DNA of 64,000 nt, taken from positions 1 through 64,000 of the forward strand of contig JAHDVF020001054.1 of NCBI GenBank assembly GCA_022606425.2, in the 5' to 3' direction. The notes under the pieces were generated by a model, which was given only the letters and a program-made list of their open reading frames with translations, made no database searches and was not told the DNA's origin. A program made the translations under genes and the position numbers. The DNA is from Lepidostoma basale. Its lineage: Eukaryota > Arthropoda > Insecta > Trichoptera > Lepidostomatidae. Positions 53,096-62,994 of the stretch are shown here, in pieces (the stretch's first letter is position 1; the number at the start of each line of letters is the position of its first letter).

Positions 53096-53575
53096 ATTAA
53101 ATGTGGTCTGTCATCCATTTGATTGATGAAAAGAAAAGGCTAAATTAAATAAAGTCCCGGATGGACAAGGAGCAGGCCTAGATAGTGCAGCGAGACTGAC
53201 AAAAGGGCGTCGCTGCGTCCTATAACAGTCTCGGGTGGTGGTGGGAACCTTATATGTCATCCACTGCTGAACGTAGGCCTCTCCTAAAGCACGCCACCGT
53301 CCACTATCCATTGCCGCTCCCATCCATCCAAGTCCAACAATGCTCTTTAGATCGTCGGTCCAGCGTGCAGGGGGATGTCCAACTCTGCGGAATCCTGTAC
53401 GCGGTCTCCACTCCAGAACCCGTCTGCCTCATCGGCTGTCAGTTCTCCGCAGAGCCACCTTAGTCACCTTGGTTTGTTGTCGAATAAATTCGTTTCTAAA
53501 TCTGTCCCTCAAAGTTATTCCAAGAATGGCTCTTTCCATGGCGTGCTGGGCGAACTGGCGTTAATTAATTGCTAG
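53096..53575 (-). pseudogene. RTE-like LINE C-terminus with repeat Y
   Basis: Minus strand: GSGVETAYRIPQSWTSP, WMGAAMDSGRWRALGEAYVQQWMTYK, matching the LINE end at 25,876-26,339; repeat Y copy 2 (53,128-53,250) follows the WMT codons. Truncated and frameshifted. Confidence 0.85.
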
Positions 53576-53684
53576 AAAACTAATTATAATAAACATTGTT
53601 ATAGTTAATAATGATGAAATATCAACATGTTACCGCCAAAATAATGGATTATCTATTATGTTTAGATTTATCGCACATTTGTCA

Positions 53685-53820
53685 TCGAGATCTCATTTCT
53701 ACTGCATTTATTATACTTCGCAGTAATTAAAATCTTTATAAGGGTTCTCATATCTACCGGATATATGTTCCTCTTCTGCCAGTACAATGCTTTGCTCTTA
53801 TTTTCGCTTTCATTGTAATC
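53685..53820 (-). pseudogene. LINE-W RT scrap
   Basis: GATCTCATTTCTACTGCATTTATTATACTTC (VEMRSL region) duplicated with CTCATATCTACCGGATATATGTTCCTCTTCTGCCAG. Decayed. Confidence 0.6.
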
Positions 53821-54835
53821 AATTAAAAATACATTAAAATATTTCATAATATTTTTTAAGACACCACTGCTTTTTAAGAAGGATTATTCTTTTTTTTTTA
53901 AATAATTTGTCACCAGAAACGATCTGTAATATTTACAAACTAAATACCTTCTTTTTGAATCAAAGTGCTTATTGTTTCTCACATTCTCTCGTTGACATTG
54001 AAGTTTTAAAGCAATGTATTATACTCTGTGTGACCCAAATAAAATATTGTATATCGAACATCTTGGTAACAATATTCTGAACAGATTCTCACATATTTAT
54101 AAGCCCTTATTTATTAATTAATAATAAAAAATCTACCAAAAACAAAGCATCATGTCATCTCACTGACGAGGAATGTAGAAATATTGGACTTAACTTCGTC
54201 TATTCCTGGCATACTTATCTTGATTTCTCGACATACGAGTATGTCGAGAAATCTCGACACATCTCATATATATATAGTATATGAATGAAACCGCAGACAT
54301 TTAAACTCATTAATACTGATTCGTTCGTCCTTTTTGCAGTCTACGATATTCTCAGCATGTGACGCCAACACCACATTTCAAATGCGTTAATCCTGGCGCG
54401 GTCACAGGATTTCATTGTTAAATTTTCAGGATCGTAAAAAATATTTGAAATGCGAGGGTGCGCATAATTTTAATTTTGCTGGAATTGGAAATACCATGAA
54501 CTTTCCAGACTTTGTTTAATCGAGTGAGAGAATTTTTAGATTTAGGAGTCGTCTTTTTATTTCATTCTCATACCCACCCTCGAGACTGATTTGAGAACCC
54601 AGGTATACAAATTCTTATATGCTTTCCAAACTTTGCAATCTTCCTGACATCTATTGGAGATTTGCTCAGTCAATAATCGTAAGTTTGTTTTTTTCTGTTG
54701 ATTTATAATGAAATCATTGATCATTTCTGTTGATTTATAATCCAATCATTGATCCTGAACTATCCATTTGGGTGTTCATTTTTTTCAACTGATTCGTGGT
54801 CGAATAAAAAACTCGAATATTTTGAATGACTTGAC
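53821..54835. other. No gene; LINE-W scrap at 54,145-54,240
   Basis: AT-rich. 54,145-54,240 is a decayed LINE-W 3' end (AACAAAGCATCATGTCATCTC). ATTTCTCGACATACGAGTATGTCGAGAAAT at ~54,224-54,253 is a perfect 30-bp palindrome. Otherwise nothing recognisable. Confidence 0.5.
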
Positions 54836-54837
54836 TT

Positions 54838-54985
54838 TGTTTTTCCCAATTTATCTAAGGTTATGCCTTTGGGCAGGGCAATAATCATTCTAAACTGCAT
54901 ATCTTCGGATGTGAACATCTTCCACGATAGTAAGGCTACCCTCAGAAAACATCTATCTCTTAAATATTGTGTTGTTCTTCTTATT
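54838..54985 (+). pseudogene. LINE-J relative, C-terminal scrap
   Basis: Reads VMPLGRAIIILNCISSDVNIFHDSKATLRKHLSLKY, aligning to TPVGRAISLLNAVSSEIDVFHVSESTFRRQILL of LINE-J. Strongly diverged. Confidence 0.75.
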
Positions 54986-54989
54986 GTTT

Positions 54990-55205
54990 CTTATTATTTA
55001 ATTGATGTAAATGGAGTACAGATATGAGATAGACCGAGAAAACATGGCATAACCAAATTAATCAATTTTTAAAGGTTGGTCATGTTAGAAACTGGAAGAA
55101 TCGACGTGCGTGTATGACTCGCTGTATGAATTTGGAGGAAACGATAGGTGTGTCAGGATAGAGTAGTGTGACGGTCCATTATCTATGTCACCCCTGCGGG
55201 GAAAC
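54990..55205 (+). pseudogene. LINE-W 3' fragment
   Basis: DVNGVQI...DRENMA.PN.INQFLKVGHV.NWKNRRACMTRCMN, then TCACCCCTGCGGGGAAAC (CTGC-loop hairpin subfamily). Directly followed by a minus-strand SINE-W without tails between them. Confidence 0.82.
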
Positions 55206-55630
55206 ATAGAGGTAGGCAGAAAGAATGGACTGCCACACTTTAATCAATGCGGTACTCCATCCTTCTCTTTTCGCCCCCGCGAGAGACGCGGTGTAATGGG
55301 TTGCGAACCTCATCGCCACCAATAGGCATCTCCCGCGCACACTTCGATCGTTCAACGTCTACATAATAAATCTAAAACAAATTATTTAAAATACAATGAT
55401 ATTAAAAAAAATAACAAATAAAAATAATTTGACAGATAATGTTCTTTTAGATCAACCATACTCAACCCGCGGCCCGCCAAGCTTTTTTGTGCAGCCCTAA
55501 ACACATTTATTTTCAGGGACATGATTTTAAAAAATATGGCATTCTATACTTCGTATATCTTGATACATAACAATACTAATCTGAAAGCTATTTTTGAAGA
55601 AAAAAGAGAGGGAACGAAGTACATCCATTT

Positions 55631-55914
55631 TTGGAAATAAGTTCCTTAAAAATACAAGACTGTAAAAATAGTGCTTTCCTGCTCCTCACATTGTTTGCAT
55701 CAACATATATTTGTGAATCATCATATTCCAAAATGAAATATGCAAAAAACGTATACAGGAATCGACTTACTGATTCTCATCTTGATGACGTATTGAGGGT
55801 AGCATGCAGCAATAATAAACCCTTGGACTTGGACTTGTATCTTCTGGCTTACAGAGGTTCAGCTCATGTGGCTATTCCTCTTACGTCTGATAGGAACATT
55901 GTTGGAAGGTGATT
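55631..55914 (+). pseudogene. hAT transposase, dimerisation domain only
   Basis: LLTLFASTYICESSYSKMKYAKNVYRNRLTDSHLDDVLRVACS is the hAT C-terminal dimerisation segment (family pattern ...FGSTYLCE..FS.MK..K...RS.LTDEHL...LR...). The catalytic part is missing. The first codon of the open frame is not a real start. Confidence 0.88.
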
Positions 55915-56352
55915 TGGTGGGTTGTTAGTTTATTCGGGGGCATGATTTGTGTGGCCCGGAGTGTTCCTCTGAAGGAGAATCGATTTTGGGCGCTTTTGGC
56001 GGCTGGAAGTGTTTGGGTCGTAATTAGAGAGGTCTTTTATTGTGGGGTTGGGATGTGAAGGGAGTCCTTTGTAAAACGTTCGGCAAGTTTCAGAATGAAT
56101 TCATCTATCATCGGGATTCCCGATTCTAGGTGCAGTTGTGTAATCCTGGTCCATGAAGGCGCACCAAGCGATAAACGGATAGTCTTATTTTGCAGGATTC
56201 GGAGTTTTTGTATGTGACTCGAAGCTGCATAGCCCCAGATTGGGGCTGCATAAGTGAAGATCGGCCTTATAACCGTTTTGTATATCAGGAGTTTATTGTC
56301 GATGTTTAGTTTACAGTTTCTAGCTAACATTGGGTAGAGGGCTGAGAATAAT
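55915..56352 (-). pseudogene. Jockey-type LINE C-terminus inside hAT
   Basis: Frame 56,037-56,330: KLLIYKTVIRPIFTYAAPIWGYAASSHIQKLRILQNKTIRLSLGAPSWTRITQLHLESGIPMIDEFILKLAERF. Classical Jockey-superfamily RT C-terminal segment. It is a separate insertion within the hAT sequence; not LINE-J. Confidence 0.88.
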
Positions 56353-57044
56353 AAACCCGATTTGTCTAAAATTGTTGAAAAATTATCTCAATGTCAAAAA
56401 TTACACTAATATTGAAATAAACGCCTTGATACATGTTACTTTTGAGTTTTACTTTTTTCACTATTGTAATTTTTAAGGAACCGTATGCTGATAATGATAA
56501 GTGATATGTACTATTATTATTCTGTTTTAGTTTATATTTTTTTAAATCTCAAATTGTATTCCAAAAAAATGGGGGGTGGGGGGTTTCATGATTTTTTTCT
56601 TCATACCAGTATAGTGTTGCGGCCCGTGTAGCTTTACAAATATATGTATGTGGCCCGAAGACAAAAAAGGTTGAGTATCATTGTTTTAGATGGTGCACTT
56701 GTAGTTAGCTGAACGATCTGGGAATTTGTGTTTATTTAATTTTTATTCCACGTTATCCGCTGTTTTTTTTTTAATTTACTGTAATAAGACACTTAAAACA
56801 AACCAGCACCAGCTAAACTTAAAAATATTATTGAAAAATTTATTCAAATTGTCATTGGAACAAATGAAAATTTTATTTCTCACCTGTCCAAATTCTTTTA
56901 ATTAACGGAAAAACTTACATAATTTTAACATCAAAACAGTGAAAATGTATTTTGTGTCACAAATAACTATCATAAAGTGCGGCAACAATCAAATTGAGCA
57001 AAACAATTCACTTATACACGAAATATCTCCAAATTTACGGGAGC

Positions 57045-57575
57045 CCCACATCTTCTTCTTCTTCTTCTTCAGCCTGTATTGACCGCCTAAGAGTGGACGT
57101 AGGCCTCCTCTCGCATTTTCCATTCTCTTCCATTCTGAGTGATCCGCATCCAGGTTCTTCCCGCACTTCTCCGGACATCGTCGCGCCAACGCAACTGTGG
57201 GCGCCCAACTCCACGCTTTGCCGTCCTTGGCCACCAGCACAGCAGTCGCCTTGTCCACTTTTCATCTGGATCGCGAGCGACATGTCCCGCCCATCGCCAC
57301 TTGAGGGTTGCGGCCATCTTGATAACATCGGAAACCTTTGTCCTGACTCTTATGTCCTCATTTCTGAGTCTGTCCCGTAAACTGTTTACCATCAAATTGA
57401 AAAGGAGAATGTTCAATGCCTGTTTCCTGCCAGTGTTCACTTATGGTATTGAGACAGTCACAATGTCACAAAAAAGTGCCAACAAGCTAAGAGTCACTCA
57501 GAGAGCAATGGAGAGAGCCATGTTGGGTATCAGTTTACGTGACCGAGCACCACATGAACCAAACAAATTTTAAAA
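57045..57575 (-). mobile_element. Twin-primed LINE (5' part inverted), (GAA)n tail
   Basis: Minus strand 57,045-57,385: NSLRDRLRNEDIRVRTKVSDVIKMAATLKWRWAGHVARD, GRPQLRWRDDVRRSAGRTW, then a (GAA)n tail at 57,050-57,068. Plus strand 57,385-57,575: KRRMFNACFLPVFTYGIETVTMSQKSANKLRVTQRAMERAMLGISLRDR, the part that belongs immediately upstream in the protein. The two halves point toward each other, the product of twin priming. Confidence 0.9.
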
Positions 57576-57579
57576 ATCA

Positions 57580-58130
57580 GAACCAGATTAATTTGTAAGT
57601 TATTAATTTGTAAGTGATCAAAAATACCATTATTGATAGTCGAATGCCTCAGAAGTTCAGAGACTAATCAATTCTGACCTCCTTTGAATAATTATAATTC
57701 ACCTGAAAACGGGTAGGTAAAAACTAATAAATCCAGTAAATCATAAACGTTATCTCTGGCCAAGTGAACAGAAGATATAGCAAATAAATGAATCAGAATT
57801 CAGCCGAAACTATCTCAATTAAACGAACTCGCTCCGAGATACGTCAGAAAATTGGACCCGGTTTATAAGTAAAAGTTTAAAGATTTCTCAAAATGATTTA
57901 AGAATCAACTTGTGATTCTTATCTCACGCACTCTGCCGCAACCTGCTTAAAGAAAACTGGATTTTAGAACGTTTTTGCGGAAATGGTTCTGGTATCTCAA
58001 TTTAAAAAAAAATTAAAATCTCACTTATAAGACCAGAAATCTTAACATTCGATATTCAAGCATAACTTTAGCATTTACATTATAAGTTTATGAATAAATA
58101 TAACTGCACTTAGTATTTTATACAAAAATT
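57580..58130. other. No gene seen
   Basis: AT-rich; no recognisable frame or repeat. Confidence 0.5.
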
Positions 58131-58134
58131 TCTA

Positions 58135-58255
58135 AACTGTTTAATTAAACATCTTTGTTTTATGTATCACAATTATATTTTTATTATTAACACCTGATGA
58201 TATCAACATAGGTTGGTGAAAGAGATGACCCAAAAAATAAAAATACAATTTGATG
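58135..58255 (+). mobile_element. Family B fragment
   Basis: Left arm AAACATCTTTGTTTTATGTATCACAATTATATT joins directly to a right-arm motif (58,190-58,230: CTGATGATATCAACATAGG, TTGGTGAAAGAGATGACC). The ribozyme is decayed after GAAA. Confidence 0.7.
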
Positions 58256-58269
58256 TATGAATGTTAATA

Positions 58270-58580
58270 ATCATGGATAATCAACTTCTTCTTCTTCGAT
58301 GGCCCTACAGCCCATATCGAGCCTTAGCCTCCAGTATTCTTCGCCTCCAACTCCTCTTGTCCTCCGCTTCGATCCTCCAATCTGACACTCTTAACAATCT
58401 TGCCCCATCTCTCCCAACTTCATCCTCCCATCGCAGCCTTGGTCGTCCAATTGGTCTTCTACCACCTGGGTGCCACTCCAGCAATCTTTTTGGGGTTCGC
58501 GATGACGACATCCTCTGTACGTGACCGGCCCATCTCAGTCTATTCAGTCTGACCTGTGTTGAGAGACTAGATAATCAACA
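58270..58580 (-). pseudogene. LINE C-terminus with (GAA)n tail
   Basis: Minus strand: VRLNRLRWAGHVQRMSSSRTPKRLLEWHPGGRRPIGRPRLRWEDEVGRDG, WRRRILEAKARYGL stop, then GGGCCATCGAAGAAGAAGAAG. Intact short frame (58,305-58,511). Confidence 0.9.
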
Positions 58581-58589
58581 CACTGGATA

Positions 58590-58920
58590 ATCATGGATAA
58601 AATTATAAATGGATCCCTGAGATGGTTTGGACAAATGGAACGAATGGATGAGAGTAGAATGGTTAAAAAGTTGTACACAAGCAGCGTGAGTGGAAAAAGA
58701 AGCCGAGGACGACCGAGGAAAACATGGCATGACCAAATTAATTAATTACTAAAAGGTGGCCACATTCGAAGTCGGAATAATCGACGCGCGTGCATGGTAC
58801 GATGTATGAATGTAGAGGAAGCCCGAGAGATATGCCAGGACAGAGCATTGTGGCGATCCATCATCTCTGCCTACCCCTCCGTGAAATGGCGTGATGGTTA
58901 GTTAGTTAGTTAGTTATGTT
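58590..58920 (+). mobile_element. LINE-W 3' end, (TTAG)n tail
   Basis: DKIINGSLRWFGQMERMDESRMVKKLYTSSVSGKRSRGRPRKTWHDQIN, then frameshift, NRRACMVRCMNVEEAREICQDRALWRSIISAYPSVKWRDG, GGCGTGATGG and (TTAG)n to 58,914. A slightly different lineage (SVSGKRSRGRP). Confidence 0.92.
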
Positions 58921-59140
58921 GATAATACTAATAATTAATACGAATGAGAACGATTCATTTCTAAAAGTTTTATTTTATCTCATGGAAGTGACATATTTCG
59001 AAAGTCGTTATAATTTTTTTCGTAATTATTATTTAATAAAATAGTTCATTATTTTGGCCGAAACACTATGATATGTTAACATTTTATAACTGTTAATTCA
59101 AAAACTTTGTTTTATATCAAAAATGGTATTTATTTTACTT

Positions 59141-59183
59141 TACGACAGCTGTATCATCAACTAATGTTGACATCATCAGGTGT
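59141..59183 (-). ncRNA. Hammerhead motif, family B, left arm (decayed)
   Basis: CTGATGA and stem II GTCAAC/GTTGAT intact, GATAC for GAAAC. One point change from consensus. Confidence 0.65.
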
Positions 59184-59350
59184 TACAAATATATGTATCA
59201 AATGTCAAATTATCGTAATTTTTCGAATCTTTGTGTATTTGTTCCTAAGTCAATTTGAATAATTTCTTTGATATAATTTTGAAGTTCTTGCTGAAATTGA
59301 GTTAGGTACTAAAAATTACGAAAATTTGACTTTTGATATATATTTTTGTA

Positions 59351-59395
59351 ACACCTGATGATGTCAACATTGGTTGATGAAACAGCTGTCATAAA
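59351..59395 (+). ncRNA. Hammerhead motif, family B, right arm (intact core)
   Basis: CTGATGA 59,355-59,361, stem II GTCAAC-ATTG-GTTGAT (six pairs, one wobble), GAAACAGCTGTC to 59,390. Stem III ACAGCTGT is self-complementary over eight bases. Stem I is weak next to the core. Confidence 0.78.
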
Positions 59396-59887
59396 GTAAA
59401 ATGAATACAATTTGTGATATAAAGTAAAGTTATTGAAGTAACAGTTATATTATTTAATACGGAATTTAACGTCATTTTATAACAAATAATACTCGAAAAT
59501 ACGATAATATCATTGTGTGGATCCATTCATTCTTCCTATTCCTACAGTGTGTTGTTTAGTTAGTTATTATTTATCTCAATTATGGTTAACGTTAAACTCG
59601 GATGTATAAACGTGGTTTATCTAATCAGAATATTTGCGGAATTCGAATAGAGCAACTCTCAATTCTCGTTCCTGCCATTACTGACGCTACAGAACTAATA
59701 CCCACCAACTATAGCCTTACACAACTTTGGACAACTAGCTTCTCTTTACCCAAGCTGACAATTTGATAAAATAATAAAATAACCATTTTCGACCGATTCT
59801 TCAAGCTCATGAGTTTTAGAAGGCGAAACAAATTCGTCACAATTATGTATATAAATAAAATACAACTCAAACCATTAAACAATCGTG

Positions 59888-60345
59888 TTTAAGAAGGATG
59901 AAAGTAGAATAAATGCAGTAGAAATTAAATCTCATAGACGAATGTGTGAATACTCTGTGTATGATAGAGTGTCGAATGAAAATATAAGAAGTGAATGCGG
60001 TGCGAATGATGGTGTTATGAACAAAATAATGAAAGGATCATTAAGATGGTTTGGACATATGGAAAGAATGAATGAAGAAAGAATGGTAAAAAAAAGTATA
60101 TGTTAACCATGTTAATGGAACCAGAAATAGAGGAAGACCGAGGAAAACGTGGCACGATCAAATAAATCAAATATTGAATGTCGGCCATGTGAGGATTCAG
60201 AGTAATCGACGCGCGTGCATGACACGATGTATGAATGTTGAGGAATCGAGAGAAATATGTCAGGAAAGAAAAGTGTGGCAGTCCATTCTTTCTGCCTACC
60301 CCTTCGGGGAGACGGCGTGATGGTTAGTTAGTAAGTTAGTTTAAT
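59888..60345 (+). pseudogene. LINE-W 3' half, (TTAG)n tail
   Basis: KKDESRINAVEIKSHRRMCEYSVYDRVSNENIRSECGANDGVMNKIMKGSLRWFGHMERMNEERMVKK (59,885-60,106), one frameshift in an A run, then NRGRPRKTWHDQINQILNVGHV, RACMTRCMNVEESREICQERKVWQSILSAYPFGETA and tail. Best complete C-terminus: CCCCTTCGGGG hairpin at 60,300-60,310. A minus-strand LINE-W scrap follows (60,345-60,400). Confidence 0.94.
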
Positions 60346-60399
60346 TCTTATTACCAATTCCGTGCTTCGTTTCCATAGATAAGGGTTGGAACCATAGCT

Positions 60400-61015
60400 T
60401 CGTTGGATATTAATATTTGCTGCTATGTCTCTGTGAAATTTGATTAATAAAACTATAAAACCAACTGTTAATGTAAAGTTAACTTTTTTACGTGAAACGT
60501 ATTGTAATGACTTTGGAAAGCTCGCCAGTTCAGAAATTAAGTTAATGTGGACGTAAATTTCTAATGCAAACGACTATATTTAGAGAAGTTACAAGTATTA
60601 CTATACGCGCTAAAATTACTAAAGCATACCTTACGCAAACAATCTAAAAATAATTTGTTTTTATTTAATTACGTTTTATGGGATTTAGGGTAAATGCGTT
60701 ACATTTCTCCCTCTTGGCCAACGTTTTGCAGATCCTTGCAGTCTCCATCTTTAGGGTAGTTGTGAAGATGGAGACTGAACTCTCTCCGTAACGTCAGTTG
60801 AGAAGAAGAATTAACTCGAATATATCCAAAGTCCAAAAAACATATTGCTTAATATAACCAACCAATAAATAATATTATAATCATTTTTTTATTAATATTT
60901 CACACATTTTAGCTTCAAATAATACATATTGAATTTACATAATTTCAGTTTCGATGTCTGTTAAAAATGTCATACTATAAATAACTGCATCATAAGAAAG
61001 CATATTTTATAATAA
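60400..61015. other. No gene; inverted repeat and ribozyme-like remnant
   Basis: CAGTCTCCATCTT (60,739-60,751) faces AAGATGGAGACTG (60,765-60,777), a perfect 13-bp inverted repeat. The right part continues as a degenerate family A-like motif (GTGAAGATGGAGA...TCTCCGTAACGTC, 60,763-60,797). Rest AT-rich. Confidence 0.55.
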
Positions 61016-61019
61016 TAAA

Positions 61020-61190
61020 TAAAACGATGTTTTTAACTTCTTCCGCTTTTTTTTCCCACGGTTTCGCCAAGGTCGCTGGAATCGACTGACTAGTATGATC
61101 TCTGACTGACTAGTATGAAATAAAGCCAAAAGTTAAAGTAATAAAAAATCATCGTTTCATTGAATTATCATTTAAAATGAACTTCCATCT
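61020..61190 (+). mobile_element. Family D element, decayed
   Basis: AATAAATAAAACGATGTTTTTAAC arm, remnants of GGTTTCGCCAAGGTCGCTGG and CGACTGACTAG, right arm AATAAAGCCAAAAGTTAAAGTA...ATCATCGTTTCATTG, extension AAAATGAACTTCCATC. Ribozyme not recognisable. Confidence 0.7.
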
Positions 61191-61910
61191 ATTTAAAGCA
61201 GCATTTTAAAAGAAGTTTTAATATTTTGAAAGTGCTGATATTGCTGAAAAAAAATATAATTCCCATCCATGAATAGTTATGACGTCATTATGCACGTGTA
61301 AATAAATATATATTTAATTGTGGAAACCTTAACGAAAATAATCATCTTCATCTGTTTTATTTCAGACTGTGTTTTGTTCTCAGGGCCTGTTCCTAAGAAG
61401 TACATGTCTAGCTGTCTCGCCATCTTTTGGTTGGTCTTCCTATAGGTCGTTTGCTTTATAGCAAAAATTATGATATTATTAATACGAATATTCATTTTAC
61501 TTATTGCATCACTATAGCCATTAAAACTTGTGACAAAATGTGTGTACTTATCCTTATAGAAATAAGCTTATAGAAATGTGTGTACCGTAAACTCTCTACG
61601 TTACATTAAAAAAAACTTGTACGTTTTCATATTCGAGATGTTTTCACGCGGGTCTGTGATGTAATTCCGGCTTTTCGAAGAATACTCCCAGGAGCACTTT
61701 CACCCAATAAACCCACAATTACTCCCGTTTCTCTGCCCATCTTATAGCGAATACACGACTCTCCCGTCTCATTCCCAGCATTATCATTTTATCATTTGTG
61801 TTACTAAATGTAGGAACTGTGGTAATATCACGTTTTTTTTAGTCCATATTTTCACACTTTATATAGTTTTCTATTAGAAAGGAAGTCATGTATAATATTA
61901 AACAATCTCC
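61191..61910. other. No gene seen
   Basis: AT-rich with no recognised element. Confidence 0.5.
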
Positions 61911-61914
61911 GATT

Positions 61915-62080
61915 AAATAGTCCATTGTTTTGGCCGAAACACTATGATACCTTAACATTTTAAACTGTTTAATTAAATAACTTTGTTTTTTGTATCACAA
62001 TTAACTGATGATGTCAACATAGGTTGATAAAACAACTGTCGCTTAAAATAAAATACAACTGTGATACAAAAACTTAGGTA
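61915..62080 (+). mobile_element. Family B element, one ribozyme lost
   Basis: Extension AGTCCATTGTTTTGGCCGAA, left arm TTTGTTTTTTGTATCACAATTAA fused to a right-arm motif (62,007-62,048: CTGATGATGTCAAC, TAGGTTGATAAAACAACTGTCGC; GAAAC changed to TAAAAC), right arm ACAACTGTGATACAAAAAC. Confidence 0.78.
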
Positions 62081-62094
62081 CCTATTTAATTTCT

Positions 62095-62601
62095 TCTTCT
62101 TCTTCCCTATTTTTGTAGACTCAGGAGTCTGTTATTTCAGGCGGGTCCTCTTGAGAGAACTCCAGCTTTCTCTCCACCGTTTCGGGGGTCTTCCTGGTCG
62201 GCGTTGTCCGTTTGGCGTTCCATGGAGAGCTATGTGTGGTATTCTATTTGAGCTAATCCTTTCTACGTGTTCATGCCAGTATCGCCGTCTTTGACGTCCC
62301 CATCTGACCACATCTTCGACCTCGCAGATTTTGCGGATTGCTGTATTCCTAACTTGATCACGTAGGGCCTTGCCAGCTATAGCGCGGAGCGTTTTCATCT
62401 CGGTTGTCCTGAGCATGCTCTTTGTCTTGACAGTGTCTGCCCTCGATTCAATGCCATATGTGAGGATTGGTCGCACACAGGTCTTGTAGATGCGTACCTT
62501 GCTGTCAGTCCTCATGTCCCTGTTTCTCCATATGACATCTTTCAGGCAGCCTGCAACTGCTGCAGCCCTATCCACCTGTGACCTTACTTCTCTGGGGAGG
62601 T
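62095..62601 (-). pseudogene. LINE RT C-terminus with (GAA)n tail
   Basis: Frame 62,132-62,575: VDRAAAVAGCLKDVIWRNRDMRTDSKVRIYKTCVRPILTYGIES, TEMKTLRAIAGKALRDQVRNTAIRKICEVEDVVRWGRQRRRYWHEHVERI, RRPGRPPKRWRESW, ending near GTTCTCTCAAGAGG. The tail is AAGAAGAAGAAG at the left. Open throughout; a 5'-truncated but fairly young copy, near identical to 30,393-30,695. Confidence 0.92.
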
Positions 62602-62942
62602 AATTTAACAGTTCAAAATCAATTATAATGATTATTAATATTGTTGTTATTATAATAATAGAGGAAAGGGGCGTAATTATTTATTGCCCAAAATTGCCGC
62701 ACAGAGGCCCTACGAAGTTCTCCTATATTGAAAGCGATTCGTATTTTAAATGAGGTTGAAAAAGAGATAGATCTCTTTGCATGCAATTATGGTGAATTCG
62801 TGAATACCCCTACGGTAAGGGCAGTGAGGAAATAACTGGCATATTCGTATTCATATGGTTCTATGTACATTTCCTTTGATATTCTTTTTTTTCACCCTTT
62901 GCATCGATTTGGCTGTAATGATGTAAAGATTTTTTCCAAAAC

Positions 62943-62985
62943 AAAATAATAATAATAGTAATAATAATAATACTAATAATAATAT
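62943..62985. repeat. (AAT)n microsatellite
   Basis: AATAATAATAGTAATAATAATAATACTAATAATAATA tract immediately before a LINE-W copy. 62,602-62,942 shows no gene. Confidence 0.93.
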
Positions 62986-62994
62986 AGAATCACA

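Larger units (their letters stand above)
55453..56683 (+). mobile_element. hAT element with 8-bp target duplication
   Basis: Ends CAACCATACTCAACC and GGTTGAGTATCATTG are inverted repeats (12 of 15 match), flanked by perfect TTTTAGAT at 55,445-55,452 and 56,684-56,691. Inside: a C-terminal transposase piece and a LINE fragment. GGCCCG-rich subterminal sequence on both sides. Internally deleted, non-autonomous. Confidence 0.95.
55206..56870 (-). mobile_element. SINE-W copy split by a hAT element
   Basis: Minus-strand SINE-W: GAGGTAGGCAGAAAGAATGG (shared 3' end), GC-rich block, ACAATAAATCTAAAAC-like part up to 55,444, hAT insertion, then TTTTAGATGGTGCACTTG and upstream body to ~56,870 (CAAATTGTCATTGGAACAAATG). 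It defines the SINE-W interior sequence at the insertion point. Confidence 0.9.
59039..59448 (-). mobile_element. Complete family B element, 11-bp target duplication
   Basis: 410 bp bounded by perfect ATTATTTAATA at 59,028-59,038 and 59,449-59,459. One-sided extension (59,039-59,087, contains TTTTGGCCGAAACACTATGA), left arm with a minus-strand motif, ~160-bp AT-rich interior (TTTGTGTATTTGTTCCTAAG), right arm with a plus-strand motif. No coding frame. Confidence 0.93.
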
